This document shows, one piece after another, positions 44,191 through 54,597 of a stretch of 64,000 bases of DNA. The notes beneath the pieces are model-generated. The model made no database searches. It was given only the letters and a program-made list of their open reading frames with translations, and was not told the DNA's origin. Each line of letters starts with the position of its first letter. Within the stretch, counting starts at the first letter, position 1. Both the position numbers and the translations under genes were made by a program. This DNA is from Argyresthia goedartella (taxonomy: Eukaryota > Arthropoda > Insecta > Lepidoptera > Argyresthiidae): contig OX463829.1 in assembly GCA_949825045.1 (NCBI GenBank), forward strand, positions 29,947,715 to 30,011,714. Direction: 5' to 3'.

Positions 44191-44320
44191 GTGATGGCGT
44201 GTAATTGCCGAGAAACGCGATCACCTCCTTCCGAGTCCGGCCCTGTGCCGGAGCCGGCGAGACTGCTCACCGATACTCACTGTAGCTACTATTATTATTA
44301 CTGCTACGTTAGTAAACTCC

Positions 44321-44349
44321 TAGTCTAGTCTAGTAGCTAGACTAGACTA
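44321..44349. repeat. Hairpin of TAGTC repeats, 13-bp arms
   Basis: TAGTCTAGTCTAG (44321-44333) and CTAGACTAGACTA (44337-44349) are reverse complements with a 3-base loop. Confidence 0.85.
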
Positions 44350-44629
44350 TAAATGATCTTGGTTTTTTGGTTTACAATATCCATCACGCTGGCTGAGTGC
44401 GGGTTGATGGAGTGGTGTCGGCTAGTGGTCAACCCGATTGTCAGAAGTTATCAAGCTGCCTTATTAGGGCCTCTGACCGGCTTTATTATTTATTTTATTT
44501 ATTTATTGGTTTTAGGAAGACTAACAGCTATAATAGAAAAGACAATTCGAAATAACAGAATAGCTAACAAGCTAATAACAAGTCTCCACCTGAATAAATA
44601 AATAAATAAAATAAATAATAAATAAAATA

Positions 44630-44990
44630 GAACCTAACAACATTTTTCAATCTTAGCGATAGCTGTAATATTTACCTAAGGAATAATCACATGCCATATA
44701 GTTGCGCCCCGGTTTAGATGCGCGAAGGTTAGCAATTCTTTCAAGAATTAGTGCATTATCTACATAATAAGATACCTCTGGAGGTTTTGAAATTGCCATT
44801 TGAGCAATTTTAAAAGCATGTTAAAGCATTTTTGTCGAAAAATGGATATTAAAATGTTCAAGATTACTTAATGACGGGACTGTATGGGGTTAATCTAGCT
44901 CAACTCAGACCTTGCTGTAATTAATTTTTTAATTATTTATTCGTGCTTTTTACTCATAATAATTAATATTGTAATATATAAGAAGATATA
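44630..44990 (+). mobile_element. LINE C-terminus/3' UTR copy (TTTGAC family)
   Basis: Decayed version of 21180-21500: CAATCTTAGCGATAGCTGTA, AGTTGCGCCCCGGTTTAGAT, TTTGAAATTGCCATTTGAGC, AAGATTACTTAATGACGGGA. It stops before the TTTGAC tail. Confidence 0.85.
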
Positions 44991-45024
44991 TAGATATTCA
45001 ATATAAGAAGATTTACGATTGCTA

Positions 45025-45085
45025 CCACTGAGTAGCGATAGTAGCCGGGACCTACAGCTTAACGTGTCATCCGAAACTCGGAGGC
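45025..45085 (-). mobile_element. SINE fragment, third family
   Basis: GTAGCCGGGACCTACAGCTT and AACGTGTCATCCGAAACTCG match 51700-51740. Confidence 0.7.
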
Positions 45086-45464
45086 GGCCTATAGAATGCT
45101 ATATAGAAACGGACACCCATCCAGTACCCGAACCCATGTTGCTACGGGCACGATTGTTTCCGATATACAGATACCGCTATGCCGCGGAAACTACAGATTC
45201 TAAACTGTATAATGATACACCAGAAAAAGGACTTCATTTGGTAGGAAGATAATGCACATAAGATAAATTACTTATCTCACTGATAGATAAATCCGCCCAG
45301 CACCAGATTTAGATTTTGAGGGTGAGGGACATATCTATTTATAGCGCATAACTCTGTCCCTAACTTACCCGCGACAAAACCCGGGTGCAAGTCTTCTGCG
45401 TGAAAAGTTTTCTTAATCTTATCTTAGGCTTCTTTATTATTTACGTATCTTATCAAACGCGCCA

Positions 45465-46175
45465 TTTTTTGCCTCTTCCCTACATAGGAGCACTGTGGGA
45501 GAAAGAGGCCATAGAAACTCTCACAGATTGATTTTTAGATCCCTTTTAAAAATTGGTTGTGCTTAACTAATACAAATATTACAATATTATGAGTAAAAAA
45601 GCACGAATAAATCATTAAAAAATTAATTACAGCAATGTCTGAGTTGAGCTATACAGTCCCATACAGTCCCGTCATTAAGTAATCTTGAACATTTTAATAT
45701 CCCATTTTCGAGAAAGTCGCTTTAACATGCTTTTAAAATTGCTCAAATGGCAATTTCAAAATCTCTAGAGGTATTTTATTATAGTAGAGAATGCACTGAT
45801 TCTTGAAAGAATTACTAACCTTCGCGCATCTAAACCGGGGCGCAACTATATGGTATGTGATTATTTCTTAGGTAAACATTACAGCTATCGCTAAGATTGA
45901 AAAATGTTGTAAGGTTCTTGCGTACTTAATTACATTATATTTTCAAAAACAAATTGACTAGGTATAGTTAGTATGTCAATATATTTAAAAAGCTCTCTTA
46001 AGGAGTCTAATCGTTTGTAATTATAAATTGCTCGAATAGCTCTTTTCTGTAAAATAAAAATAGTTTGAATATCCGCTGCTTTCCCCCACAACAAGATACC
46101 ATAGGACATGACACTATGAAAGTAACTAAAATATACTAGCCTAGATGTAGCCACATCCGTGTTTTGTCTTAATTC
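45465..46175 (-). pseudogene. LINE RT C-terminal part and 3' UTR (TTTGAC family), antisense
   Basis: The minus strand reads ATSRLVYFSYFHSVMSYGIL, LLWGKAADIQTIFILQKRAI and RAIYNYKRLDSL (46154-46000). These are near-identical to residues encoded at 11860-12010. LFKYIDILTIPSQFVFENIM and the 3' UTR follow down to 45465. It faces the plus-strand copy at 44630-44990, making an inverted pair about 0.5 kb apart. Confidence 0.88.
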
Positions 46176-46179
46176 ACGT

Positions 46180-47580
46180 GATTTAATTTACAAACGTCAG
46201 AATCTCAAACTGAACAAACATTTACAAATAAAGACTTCCTAACCCTATGGGTCGTATCTATCCAAGTTCGATTCCGAAACGTGAAATAATCAATACTTAG
46301 CTGCAAAGGTGTGCACATACTTACATACATACTTACATACGTAACGTAAAAAGACAAACGCTACAAGACAAAGGACCGCCATGCCACCAAGAAGGCGGAG
46401 CTAATAAAATACCTCAACAAATCTAAACCCACTGAAGAGCCCAAATATTTACTAAACAAAAATGAACACTATTGCATTGCGTGATGGTTGGGATTTCAAG
46501 TAGCAGTAAGGATTACTTAAGGCTTTTGGTGTCGGTGTAGTGTGACTAAAGTAGCCAATCAGCATGCGGTTACTATGACGACAATAAGTTTGCGCTGGTG
46601 GCGTGTAGATGGCGTTGTGCGATGTGAAGTATTTGAATATTTAATTCATACCATATACTGCGATAGGCAGAATTACTGTAACTGTTTATTAGTGTATTAT
46701 AATGATTATATATTTATTTTTATTTTTAAACATGGGTATAAAACTACCTACCATGAAAAACATGTCCCATTACACCCGAGAGAAAAAACCTTAGATCATC
46801 CCCAGTGCGATATATGGGTGTTTGACCTTATGCCTCTGTCTGAGTTATCATATCACTTATGTCCACACCATTTAAGTATTTTGTGAAAGCTATCAGATAG
46901 ACTCACGATGTATCGACGTCGGTTGTATTCACAAGAGTAGGTGAGACTATGGTGTACTTATATTTAATCCTAGTCAATATTTTTTCAAACTCAAGAAAAT
47001 CAAGACTGTAAACTCGCGAGTGTAAAAGAAATACAAATATCAATTAATCGCATATTGTCACTAATACGCTAGATTGGGTACATAAGACAATAATACTCCG
47101 ATATAATAAATGTGCTGCAGCGTGTCATGTTCATGTAGTTCATGTCGGCAGGCAACACTGAGCCCTGGAATTGGGGAAACCTAATCCGTAGTCAGCCATT
47201 ATATCAAAATTTCAACGAGCGTCATGCATATCCCCCGAATCACAAACTAAAACCGACCTTAAAACATATCAGGAAAGGATTTATTTCAGTTAAAATCGGA
47301 TTAGTTTTCTTTTTGTCGTAAATTAAGTGGTGTTATGTTTTATGCGGTTACGTTAGGGTTCATTTTGGTTTAGGGTGGAGTTGTTTGAAAATGAAATTTT
47401 CATACTCGCAAATGTCCTTGTGTGCCGGCGGGATGCGGGGGGCGGTGGGGGGGGGGGGGGTCGGGGGGGTGCAGGGGGCTAGTGGAGGAGGGCTAGGGGG
47501 TGTTTGTGTTATGCAGGTTTAGAGAAGGGAACCAAAAGCGTCACTCAGTTAGTCCAAAACTTGTTGTAGGTAGTGGAGAA
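46180..47580. other. Non-coding DNA, poly-G tract
   Basis: Nothing recognisable apart from a G-rich tract at 47428-47510. The 114-codon plus frame 46542-46886 has no motif. Confidence 0.4.
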
Positions 47581-47582
47581 AA

Positions 47583-47996
47583 TAAAAAAACTAGTCAAGT
47601 GCGAGTCCAACGTTGCGTACGAAGGGCTCCGTACCACCGCTCAATGGCAGGGATGATGGTGTGGAGTGAATAGTTTAGATTTTTTATAGCAAAATGATAT
47701 TTAGAAAATTATTGGTGTGGTTACCTTCACACTCCATGTACGTAAGCAGGTGCATTCATAAGTTTGTATGTGGTATTGAAAGACTTGTTGTATGGAAAAC
47801 CCCTTAAATATTTATTTTATTCTGGTTTTTAGTATTTTTGTTATAGCGGCAACAGAAATACATAATCTGTGAAAATTTCAAATGTCTAACTATCACGGTT
47901 CATGAGATACAGCCTGGTGACAGACAGACAGCGGAGTCTTAGTAAAAGAGTCCCGTTTTTACCCTTTGGGTACGGAACCCTAAAAAACTAGGAAAT
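47583..47996 (+). mobile_element. GTCY-type MITE, third copy
   Basis: AGTCAAGTGCGAGTCCAACG, GAAGGGCTCCGTACC, the interior GGTATTGAAAGACTTGTTGT, AGCCTGGTGACAGACAGACA, and the end GTACGGAACCCTAAAAA. The microsatellite is reduced to a few units. Confidence 0.85.
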
Positions 47997-48045
47997 ATCA
48001 AATACGTAAGTAATCAGATATATTTCTTGAAGGTTTTGCCAGATA

Positions 48046-48540
48046 GTCAAAGTCAAAGTACTTTATTACTGTAGATATTTACATATACTTAGCAAACGTC
48101 ATTTTTTGCCTCTTTTCTACATTGGACCACTGTGAGAGAAGAAGGGCGTAGAAACTCTCACAGATTGATTTTTAGATCTCTTTTAAAAATAGGTTGTGCT
48201 TAACTAATACAAATATGAAAAATTTAATTGTTATGATTAATAAGCAGGAATAAATAATGACAAAATTATTAACAGCAAGGTCTGTGTTGAGCCAGATTAA
48301 CCCCATACAGTCCTGTCATTTAAGTAATCTTGAACATTGTAATATCCCTTTTTCGACAAAGTCGCTTTAACATGCTTTTTAAATTGCTCAAATGGCAATT
48401 TCAAAATCTCCAGATGTAGGAATTATAGTAGAGAATGCACTGACCCTGGAAAGAATTGCTAACCTTCGCGAGTCTAAACCGGGGCGCAAGTAGTCTGTGA
48501 TTATTTCTTAGGTAAACATTACAGCTATCGCTAAGCAATA
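48046..48540 (-). mobile_element. LINE 3' end (TTTGAC family), antisense
   Basis: Reverse complement of the 21180-22100 3' end without the MITE: AGTCAAAGTCAAAGTACTTT, GGTTGTGCTTAACTAATACA, AACATGCTTTTTAAATTGCT, CATTACAGCTATCGCTAAG. Confidence 0.9.
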
Positions 48541-48812
48541 CCATAGGTATACGTATAGGTATTTTAGGGATCTATTGCTAATAAGTTCTTAGATTAATTT
48601 TAAATTTCTACAATTGGGCAAGTAAATTTAGTAATAGTATTCAATCATAATGTTAGTTCAAAGGTACTGACAAATCTCAGCTGTCATTTCGCTTTTCACA
48701 AATGCATCTCGTGAATTGCGTCCAAAAAAACGCTTCCTTCCGCGAAATGATTTAGGAGCGATTCGGCAAAGTATCGCATTGCGGAGGTGTCGGGTGTCGC
48801 TCCCTGCACGTA

Positions 48813-48847
48813 ACGTGACGTGACGTGACGTGACGTGACGTGACGTA
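48813..48847. repeat. CGTGA pentanucleotide repeat, ~6 copies
   Basis: Perfect ACGTG/CGTGA units ending at CGTAAAC. Confidence 0.9.
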
Positions 48848-49149
48848 AACTGCACAATTAGAGCTTAGTTGTGGTAGCCAGACATTGGTAGCAATATGAA
48901 TTATGGTCTTGTAGATAAGTGTTACTTAAGAATATCGCCCAACTATTAAGTATTAGTTCCCATCCTAGAGTACCTTTCTGCATAACCTTTTTTATGTTCG
49001 GTAGGTAAAAACGAATATAAATAATTTATATTCGATTTCACAAGCTTTAATTTAAACCCGTCTATTTTTATTCAATCGCCTTTATTAACCCTGATAAGTT
49101 ATCTATGGGAAATATTAAACTGCACATCAATAATACTGATTTGCACAGA

Positions 49150-49262
49150 AAATACTCTGATTTTTACAGCAAATATCAGGGCAAAATACTTAGTAGCTTA
49201 GGTAAAGTTCACTTTATCCTTCGTATTAGGTTGAATATGTAAGAACAACAAAAATACTTAAA
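49150..49262 (+). mobile_element. Internal fragment of the GTTAGTTGATAAACTAAC MITE family
   Basis: AAATATCAGGGCAAAATACT, TATCCTTCGTATTAGGTTGA, ATATGTAAGAACAAC, closest to 25688-25800. Confidence 0.7.
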
Positions 49263-49756
49263 ACATAAAAAGTGTTTTTGCTGATCCGTTTTTTGCTGTG
49301 AAAATCAGGTATATTTGCTGTGCGATTAAATACTAGCCGTTATCTATTACTTAAGAACACCACGCAAACGCAAATCTTAATCAAAATACCAAGTAATAGA
49401 CTTCATAAACGCGGTGCGGTAATAAACCGTCCCGTAACGTGCGCGCCGCGTGCTCACCCTACACACGGGGCGCTAGCGATCGCTGGGCCGAACGTTTTGG
49501 TTCAATACATTCGACAAGTATCGTGTTTCTTTACATTTTTTTCCTTCAAAGGCAATCATTTGCTATTGACGACTTCATATTGGCATAAATGGCGGGTTTT
49601 TTGTCCACAGCGAGCCATAAAAGATCGATTAATAGAATTGCACCGAAAAGAAATTTAATCTGATTAGATTTATAAAGACTTAGAACTAATCCGCAAATTC
49701 GTTCGTTTGTGAAATTCGCCTGATGACTTGTTGGAATATATATTTTGGACGGCGAA

Positions 49757-50181
49757 GATAGATCGCAATAATAAGTAGATAGATTGCAATAATAAGTAGA
49801 TAGATTGCAATAATAAGTAGATAGATTGCAATAATAAGTAGATAGATTGCAATAATAAGTAGATAGATTGCAATAATAAGTAGATAGATTGCAATAATAA
49901 GTAGATAGATTGCAATAATAAGTAGATAGATCGCAATAATAAGTAGATAGATCGCAATAATAAGTAGATAGATTGCAATAATAAGTAGATAGATTGCAAT
50001 AATAAGTAGATAGATCGCAATAATAAGTAGATAGATTGCAATAATAAGTAGATAGATTGCAATAATAAGTAGATAGATTGCAATAATAAGTAGATAGATT
50101 GCAATAATAAGTAGATAGATTGCAATAATAAGTAGATAGATTGCAATAATAAGTAGATAGATCGCAATAATAAGTAGATAG
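49757..50181. repeat. 21-bp minisatellite, ~20 copies
   Basis: GATAGATYGCAATAATAAGT plus A repeats with one variable position (T in about 15 copies, C in about 5). The minus strand reads SIYLLLQ or SIYLLLR heptads because 21 is 3 x 7. No protein context supports coding. Confidence 0.97.
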
Positions 50182-50490
50182 GCTTCGCTGAATTTACTAG
50201 GCGCGACGCTATCTAGTGAATATTTTTGAAGGTTAATATTAATGAAGACTATGGTGTCTCTCTAACATTATAAAATGGAATGGTAGAATGGAACGACAAT
50301 TTGACAGAAACGGGTAGGTTTTGCAGTGTTTTGTTTTATGTTATGTTATGATATATTCGACCGATTTCGGTCACGGCGACCGCGCAACTTCGTACTCGCC
50401 GCTCAAGGCCAATCTTCTTGGCAAAAAGTTGTTCACATTCCGGGTCATTGCTCAATATTAAGCCTCTATCGTGTGGAAGTTGTCACTGAC

Positions 50491-50617
50491 CTGGATCCTG
50501 TCTTCGGGCAGGTCAGTCTTGAGGGAGAGCATCTCTCTCGCGTACACGTCAGGGTAGTGCGCGTCCTTGAAAGCCTTCTCCAGCTCGTCCAGCTGGTAGG
50601 AGGTGAAGATCGTGCGG
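50491..50617 (-). CDS. Vsx: Vsx homeobox exon encoding homeodomain residues ~5-46
   Basis: Read on the minus strand, a pyrimidine-rich stretch ending TTGCAG precedes CCGCACGATC, and the exon ends ATCCAG followed by the donor GTCAGT. The 127 nt encode [36 protein letters not shown] and PEDRIQ. The [18 protein letters not shown] segment is diagnostic of Vsx1/Vsx2 (Chx10) paired-like transcription factors, which specify retinal and visual-system interneurons. The exon stops after Gln46, the well-known paired-class intron position before VWFQNRR. Phase fits the exon at 54507-54597, which ends in AG (two bases of a codon). The downstream exon with the recognition helix and the CVC domain was not found in this window. 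Vsx1 and Vsx2 cannot be separated from this exon. Confidence 0.95.
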
Positions 50618-50837
50618 CTGCAACAGATAGAAATTATCAGTTTAGTATATGAAGACTTAAGAATGTGAAAATTCAGTCTAAATAAGTGCTAACTCGTTGT
50701 CCACATTTCGGGCCTCCGTGCTAGTAAGGAAAGTGATGTTTATATTGAAATCACTTTTCTAAAATCTCTTATAAAGTTGAAAGCGAGATTAACGATTCTT
50801 CGCCCTGCTTCCGCGATGGTCCCACGTCGAGATAAAT

Positions 50838-51263
50838 CCAAGTGCGGGTCGGACTCCCACACGAAGGGTTTCGTAGCGTCCTATAAGACAACTTCAAAAA
50901 TAACTCTGAACTTGGTTTCTATCGATCCGACGTCAAACCATTCTATAGTAATAAGAAATTTTAAGTCGAGTCTGAATGCTAAATGATGATAAAATATCGA
51001 GTCAAATTTGACGACATTGATTCCTTAGATATGTTGTGTTCTTAGTTATCGCCGACCCGAGCTACTTACTATTACGTTGATGGTGACGTGAATTTGCGAC
51101 AATATTTGAATGACGGTCCCCACCGTCCTTTAATTTATAAAATCTCGTGTAGCGGCAATGTTCGGGGTTCTAACTATTACGGTTCATGAAGGACAGACGG
51201 ACGAACGGACGGACAGCGGAGACTTAGTTATGAGGTGCCAAACGTGGGGTACGTAACCCTAAA
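50838..51263 (+). mobile_element. GTCY-type MITE, diverged copy, in the Vsx intron
   Basis: AAGTGCGGGTCGGACTCCCA, GAAGGGTTTCGTA, then GACAGACGGACGAACGGACG and GTACGTAACCCTAAAA. A segment AATATCGAGTCAAATTTGAC with AGTTATCGCCGACCC (50993-51060) is repeated at 51377-51440. Confidence 0.65.
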
Positions 51264-51422
51264 ATTAATGGATACTTGAAAATGTCTACAGTAATAACAA
51301 AACCCTTAAAATAATTGGTACTAAGCATTTTGTATTCATCTACAGGACTACGAAATTTTGAGTTGAGTTTGAGCTAAAATATCGAGTCAACTTTGACATT
51401 CCTTAGAGACTTGCTGTTCCCA

Positions 51423-51488
51423 GTTATCGCCAACCCCAGCTAGCTGGCGATAACACGTTATTCAAGTACCTAGGTACTTGAATAACGT
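51423..51488. repeat. Two abutting perfect hairpins
   Basis: GTTATCGCCA (51423-51432) pairs with TGGCGATAAC (51445-51454). Directly next to it, 51455-51488 is a 34-bp perfect palindrome without a loop (17-bp half-site ACGTTATTCAAGTACCT). Confidence 0.93.
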
Positions 51489-51589
51489 TCTTCATTTCGG
51501 GATATACATGCAAACTATCAAAAATCCATTGCCAGTCGTGCGTGCGTACGTCCAAATCGACACGTGGGTAGATTGGCTGGGTACCCCGC

Positions 51590-51835
51590 CCCCGCCAGCG
51601 GAACCGCCTACCCACCGGGGGGCGCAGGCCTTTACCCGGATACGAGTAAGATTAAGCCATGCTCCACCACGCCGGCTCAGTGCGGGACTACCATGTAGCT
51701 GTAGTAGCCGGGACCTACAGCTTAACGTGTCATCCGAAACATTCCGATCATCTCATTGGTACATGGTCAGGTCGAACCTGCATCTCCTGCGTTAGAAGCC
51801 AGCGTGAAACCTATGAGGCCACCTTAGCTCTTGCT
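51590..51835 (-). mobile_element. tRNA-derived SINE, third family, in the Vsx intron
   Basis: The minus strand shows the head ...GGTTTCACGCTGGCTTCTAA, GCAGGTTCGACCTGACCATG, the body TTTCGGATGACACGTTAAGC, and the tail CCCGCACTGAGCCGGCGTGG and TGGAGCATGGCTTAATC. Confidence 0.82.
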
Positions 51836-51867
51836 TTTAGAGGAATAGAAATTTAAATGTTATCTTA

Positions 51868-52213
51868 GGTCGGTGTATAGAGGACTACCCGTTGACTATG
51901 AGCTGAAGTCCGCTCATAAAATCGGGTAAGCAGGCAAACTCCTCCCATATATATCATATACACATATATATCGCCCAAAAGGGCAAATTGCAGGTAGAAA
52001 GCCTTCAGCATATACCGAGGCCATGGCTCTCAGTTAATTCTAAGTAAAACAACTGTAGACACAAAGGGCTTGTTTTTAGTCCGTATAGCACACGAGCTGA
52101 TCCCCGCTCAATATGTGGGGACCCGGACACAGCACGGAGGTCTGACTCCTGGGCATGGGGAATTTTTTTTTTTTCCCCTCCAACAAAAAAAAAGGTCTAT
52201 GTATAGAGGACTA
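51868..52213 (+). mobile_element. Poly(A) retroposon with 20-bp target duplication
   Basis: GGTCGGTGTATAGAGGACTA (51868-51887) recurs with two differences at 52194-52213. The 306-bp interior ends in CAACAAAAAAAAA, so it was copied by a LINE-type mechanism in plus orientation. The interior (AGCTGAAGTCCGCTCATAAA, AGCACGGAGGTCTGACTCCT) has no open frame and no tRNA boxes that I could identify. Confidence 0.7.
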
Positions 52214-52273
52214 ACAGGGCAACGTTACTTAGTATTTTTGTAACTATTAAATAAAGAACAAGTATATATATTC

Positions 52274-52560
52274 AGCTCAGAGCTCCATGGTGTCATAAGT
52301 TCCACGCTTGCTTCTCACACAGGAAATGCAGGTTCTAAAGCTGACCACGTACCAATGAGATAATTAATTTATCTTGAGTACAGTGTCGGAGGTTCAGTGT
52401 TTCGGATAACACGTTAAGCTGTATGTGCCGGCTACCATAGCTACGTGGTAGTGGTCGTAAAACCCCTTCATCAACCCGCACTGAGGCAGCGTGGTGGAGT
52501 ATGGCTTAATCTTACTCGAATCCGGGTAAAGGCCTGTGTCTCTCTCTGGGACATTAAAAG
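52274..52560 (+). mobile_element. tRNA-derived SINE, third family, in the Vsx intron
   Basis: AGAGCTCCATGGTGTCATAA head, TCTCACACAGGAAATGCAGG, then TTTCGGATAACACGTTAAGC and tail CCCGCACTGAGGCAGCGTGG. Opposite orientation to the copy at 51590-51835. Confidence 0.82.
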
Positions 52561-52770
52561 GCTATATTTAATTACATAAATTCAAATTTTGTGATAATTT
52601 CAGGAGACTTTTTTGAGAGAAAAAATAATGAAACTAGTTATCTACGTTGGTGAATGCCTGCTTAAACTCATGATGAACAAGCTAGTAAAGAAACCATTAG
52701 CATTGAGGTTTAAAAAATCAAAAGCTTAAGAAGCAGGCTGCCTATTTTCTACCACTTATGGTCCGGGTCC

Positions 52771-54506
52771 TACAGTGTTAGTGAGTAGAGGTGATAGGTA
52801 CCTGTGTTAGTGAGTAGAGGTGATAGGTACCTGTGTCTGCGTTTCTTCTTCTTCTGGTCCTACAGTGTTAGTGAGTAGAGGTGATAGGTACCTGTGTTAG
52901 TGAGTAGAGGTGATAGGTACCTGTGTCTGCGTTTCTTCTTCTTCTGGTCCTACAGTGTTAGTGAGTAGAGGTGATAGGTACCTGTGTTAGTGAGTAGAGG
53001 TGATAGGTACCTGTGTTAGTGAGTAGAGGTGATAGGTACCTGTGTTAGTGAGTAGAGGTGATAGGTACCTGTGTTAGTGAGTAGAGGTGATAGGTACCTG
53101 TGTTAGTGAGTAGAGGTGATAGGTACCTGTGTCTGCGTTTCTTCTTCTTCTGGTCCTACAGTGTTAGTGAGTAGAGGTGATAGGTACCTGTGTTAGTGAG
53201 TAGAGGTGATAGGTACCTGTGTCTGCGTTTCTTCTTCTTCTGGTCCTACAGTGTTAGTGAGTAGAGGTGATAGGTACCTGTGTTAGTGAGTAGAGGTGAT
53301 AGGTACCTGTGTCTGCGTTTCTTCTTCTTCTGGTCCTACAGTGTTGGTGAGTAGAGGTGATAGGTACCTGTGTTAGTGAGTAGAGGTGATAGGTACCTGT
53401 GTCTGCGTTTCTTCTTCTTCTGGTCCTACAGTGTTAGTGAGTAGAGGTGATAGGTACCTGTGTTAGTGAGTAGTGGTGATAGGTACCTGTGTTAGTGAGT
53501 AGAGGTGATAGGTACCTGTGTTAGTGAGTAGAGGTGGTGGATAGGTACCTCTGTCTGCGTTAGTGAGTAGAGGTGGTGGATAGGTACCTGTGTCTGCGTT
53601 AGTGAGTAGAGGTGATAGGTACCTGTGTTAGTGAGTAGAGGTGGTGGATAGGTACCTGTGTCTGCGTTAGTGAGTAGAGGTGGTGGATAGGTACCTGTGT
53701 CTGCGTTAGTGAGTAGAGGTGGTGGATAGGTACCTGTGTCTGCGTTAGTGAGTAGAGGTGGTGGATAGGTACCTCTGTCTGCGTTAGTGAGTAGAGGTGG
53801 TGGATAGGTACCTGTGTCTGCGTTAGTGAGTAGAGGTGATAGGTACCTGTGTCTGCGTTAGTGAGTAGAGGTGGTTAGGTACCTGTGTCTGCGTTAGTGA
53901 GTAGAGGTGGTGGATAGGTACCTGTGTCTGCGTTAGTGAGTAGAGGTGGTGGATAGGTACCTGTGTCTGCGTTAGTGAGTAGAGGTGGTGGATAGGTACC
54001 TGTGTCTGCGTTAGTAAGTAGAGGTGGTGGATAGGTACCTGTGTCTGCGTTAGTGAGTAGAGGTGGTGGATAGGTACCTGTGTCTGCGTTAGTGAGTAGA
54101 GGTGGTGGATAGGTACCTGTGTCTGCGTTAGTGAGTAGAGGTGGTGGATAGGTACCTGTGTCTGCGTTAGTGAGTAGAGGTGGTGGATAGGTACCTGTGT
54201 CTGCGTTAGTGAGTAGAGGTGGTGGATAGGTACCTGTGTCTGCGTTAGTGAGTAGAGGTGGTGGATAGGTACCTGTGTCTGCGTTAGTGAGTAGAGGTGG
54301 TGGATAGGTACCTGTGTCTGCGTTAGTGAGTAGAGGTGGTGGATAGGTACCTGTGTCTGCGTTAGTGAGTAGAGGTGGTGGATAGGTACCTGTGTCTGCG
54401 TTAGTGAGTAGAGGTGGTGGATAGGTACCTGTGTCTGCGTTAGTGAGTAGAGGTGGTGGATAGGTACCTGTGTCTGCGTTAGTGAGTAGAGGTGGTGGAT
54501 AGGTAC
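52771..54506. repeat. Minisatellite built on the Vsx exon's 5' splice site, ~45 units
   Basis: Two unit types alternate. A 39-bp type predominates at 53520-54506 and a 29-bp type at 52771-53520. In the left part, six higher-order blocks (90 bp or more) carry TTTCTTCTTCTTCTGG and CCTACAG. In Vsx (minus) orientation the 39-bp unit ends CGCAGACACAG and the next starts GTACCTATCC, exactly the exon/intron junction at 54507/54506. The six longer blocks also contain AGAAGAAGAAGAAACGCAGA, the coding end of the exon. The array fills 1.7 kb of the 3.9-kb intron and begins at the splice site itself. Period 39 keeps a minus frame open (NADTGTYPPPLLT), which is not the exon's frame. Confidence 0.95.
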
Positions 54507-54597
54507 CTGTGTCTGCGTTTCTTCTTCTTCTTCTTATTGCTGAACCCGTTGATGCCGTCCACGGTGAAGTCCTTCGCGGCGTCGAGCGATGAGACGC
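54507..54597 (-). CDS. Vsx: Vsx exon upstream of the homeodomain (Lys-rich, ends RRH)
   Basis: In minus orientation the acceptor GTTGTCGTGTGTCGCAG is followed by a 91-nt exon with two leading bases, codons for VSSLDAAKDFTVDGINGFSN and KKKKKKRRH, and two trailing bases, then the donor GTACCT. Joined to the exon at 50491-50617, the split codon is AGC (Ser), giving RRHS before RTIFTSYQ. A basic KKKKRRH run directly before the homeodomain is characteristic of Vsx/Chx10. The acceptor and the first 32 exon bases are tandemly duplicated just upstream, and the donor is the edge of the minisatellite. The donor is a weak match to GTAAGT. Earlier coding exons lie outside what I can recognise. Confidence 0.85.

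Noticed and set aside
44055..44280. Possible exon in a GC-rich patch with GTGAGT-like motifs
   Set aside because: No frame resembles Vsx C-terminal domains or another known protein; the patch contains a CGGG microsatellite.
49670..50167. 165-codon leucine-rich minus-strand frame (SIYLLLQ repeats)
   Set aside because: Product of a 21-bp repeat; hydrophobic heptads look membrane-like but have no flanking protein context.
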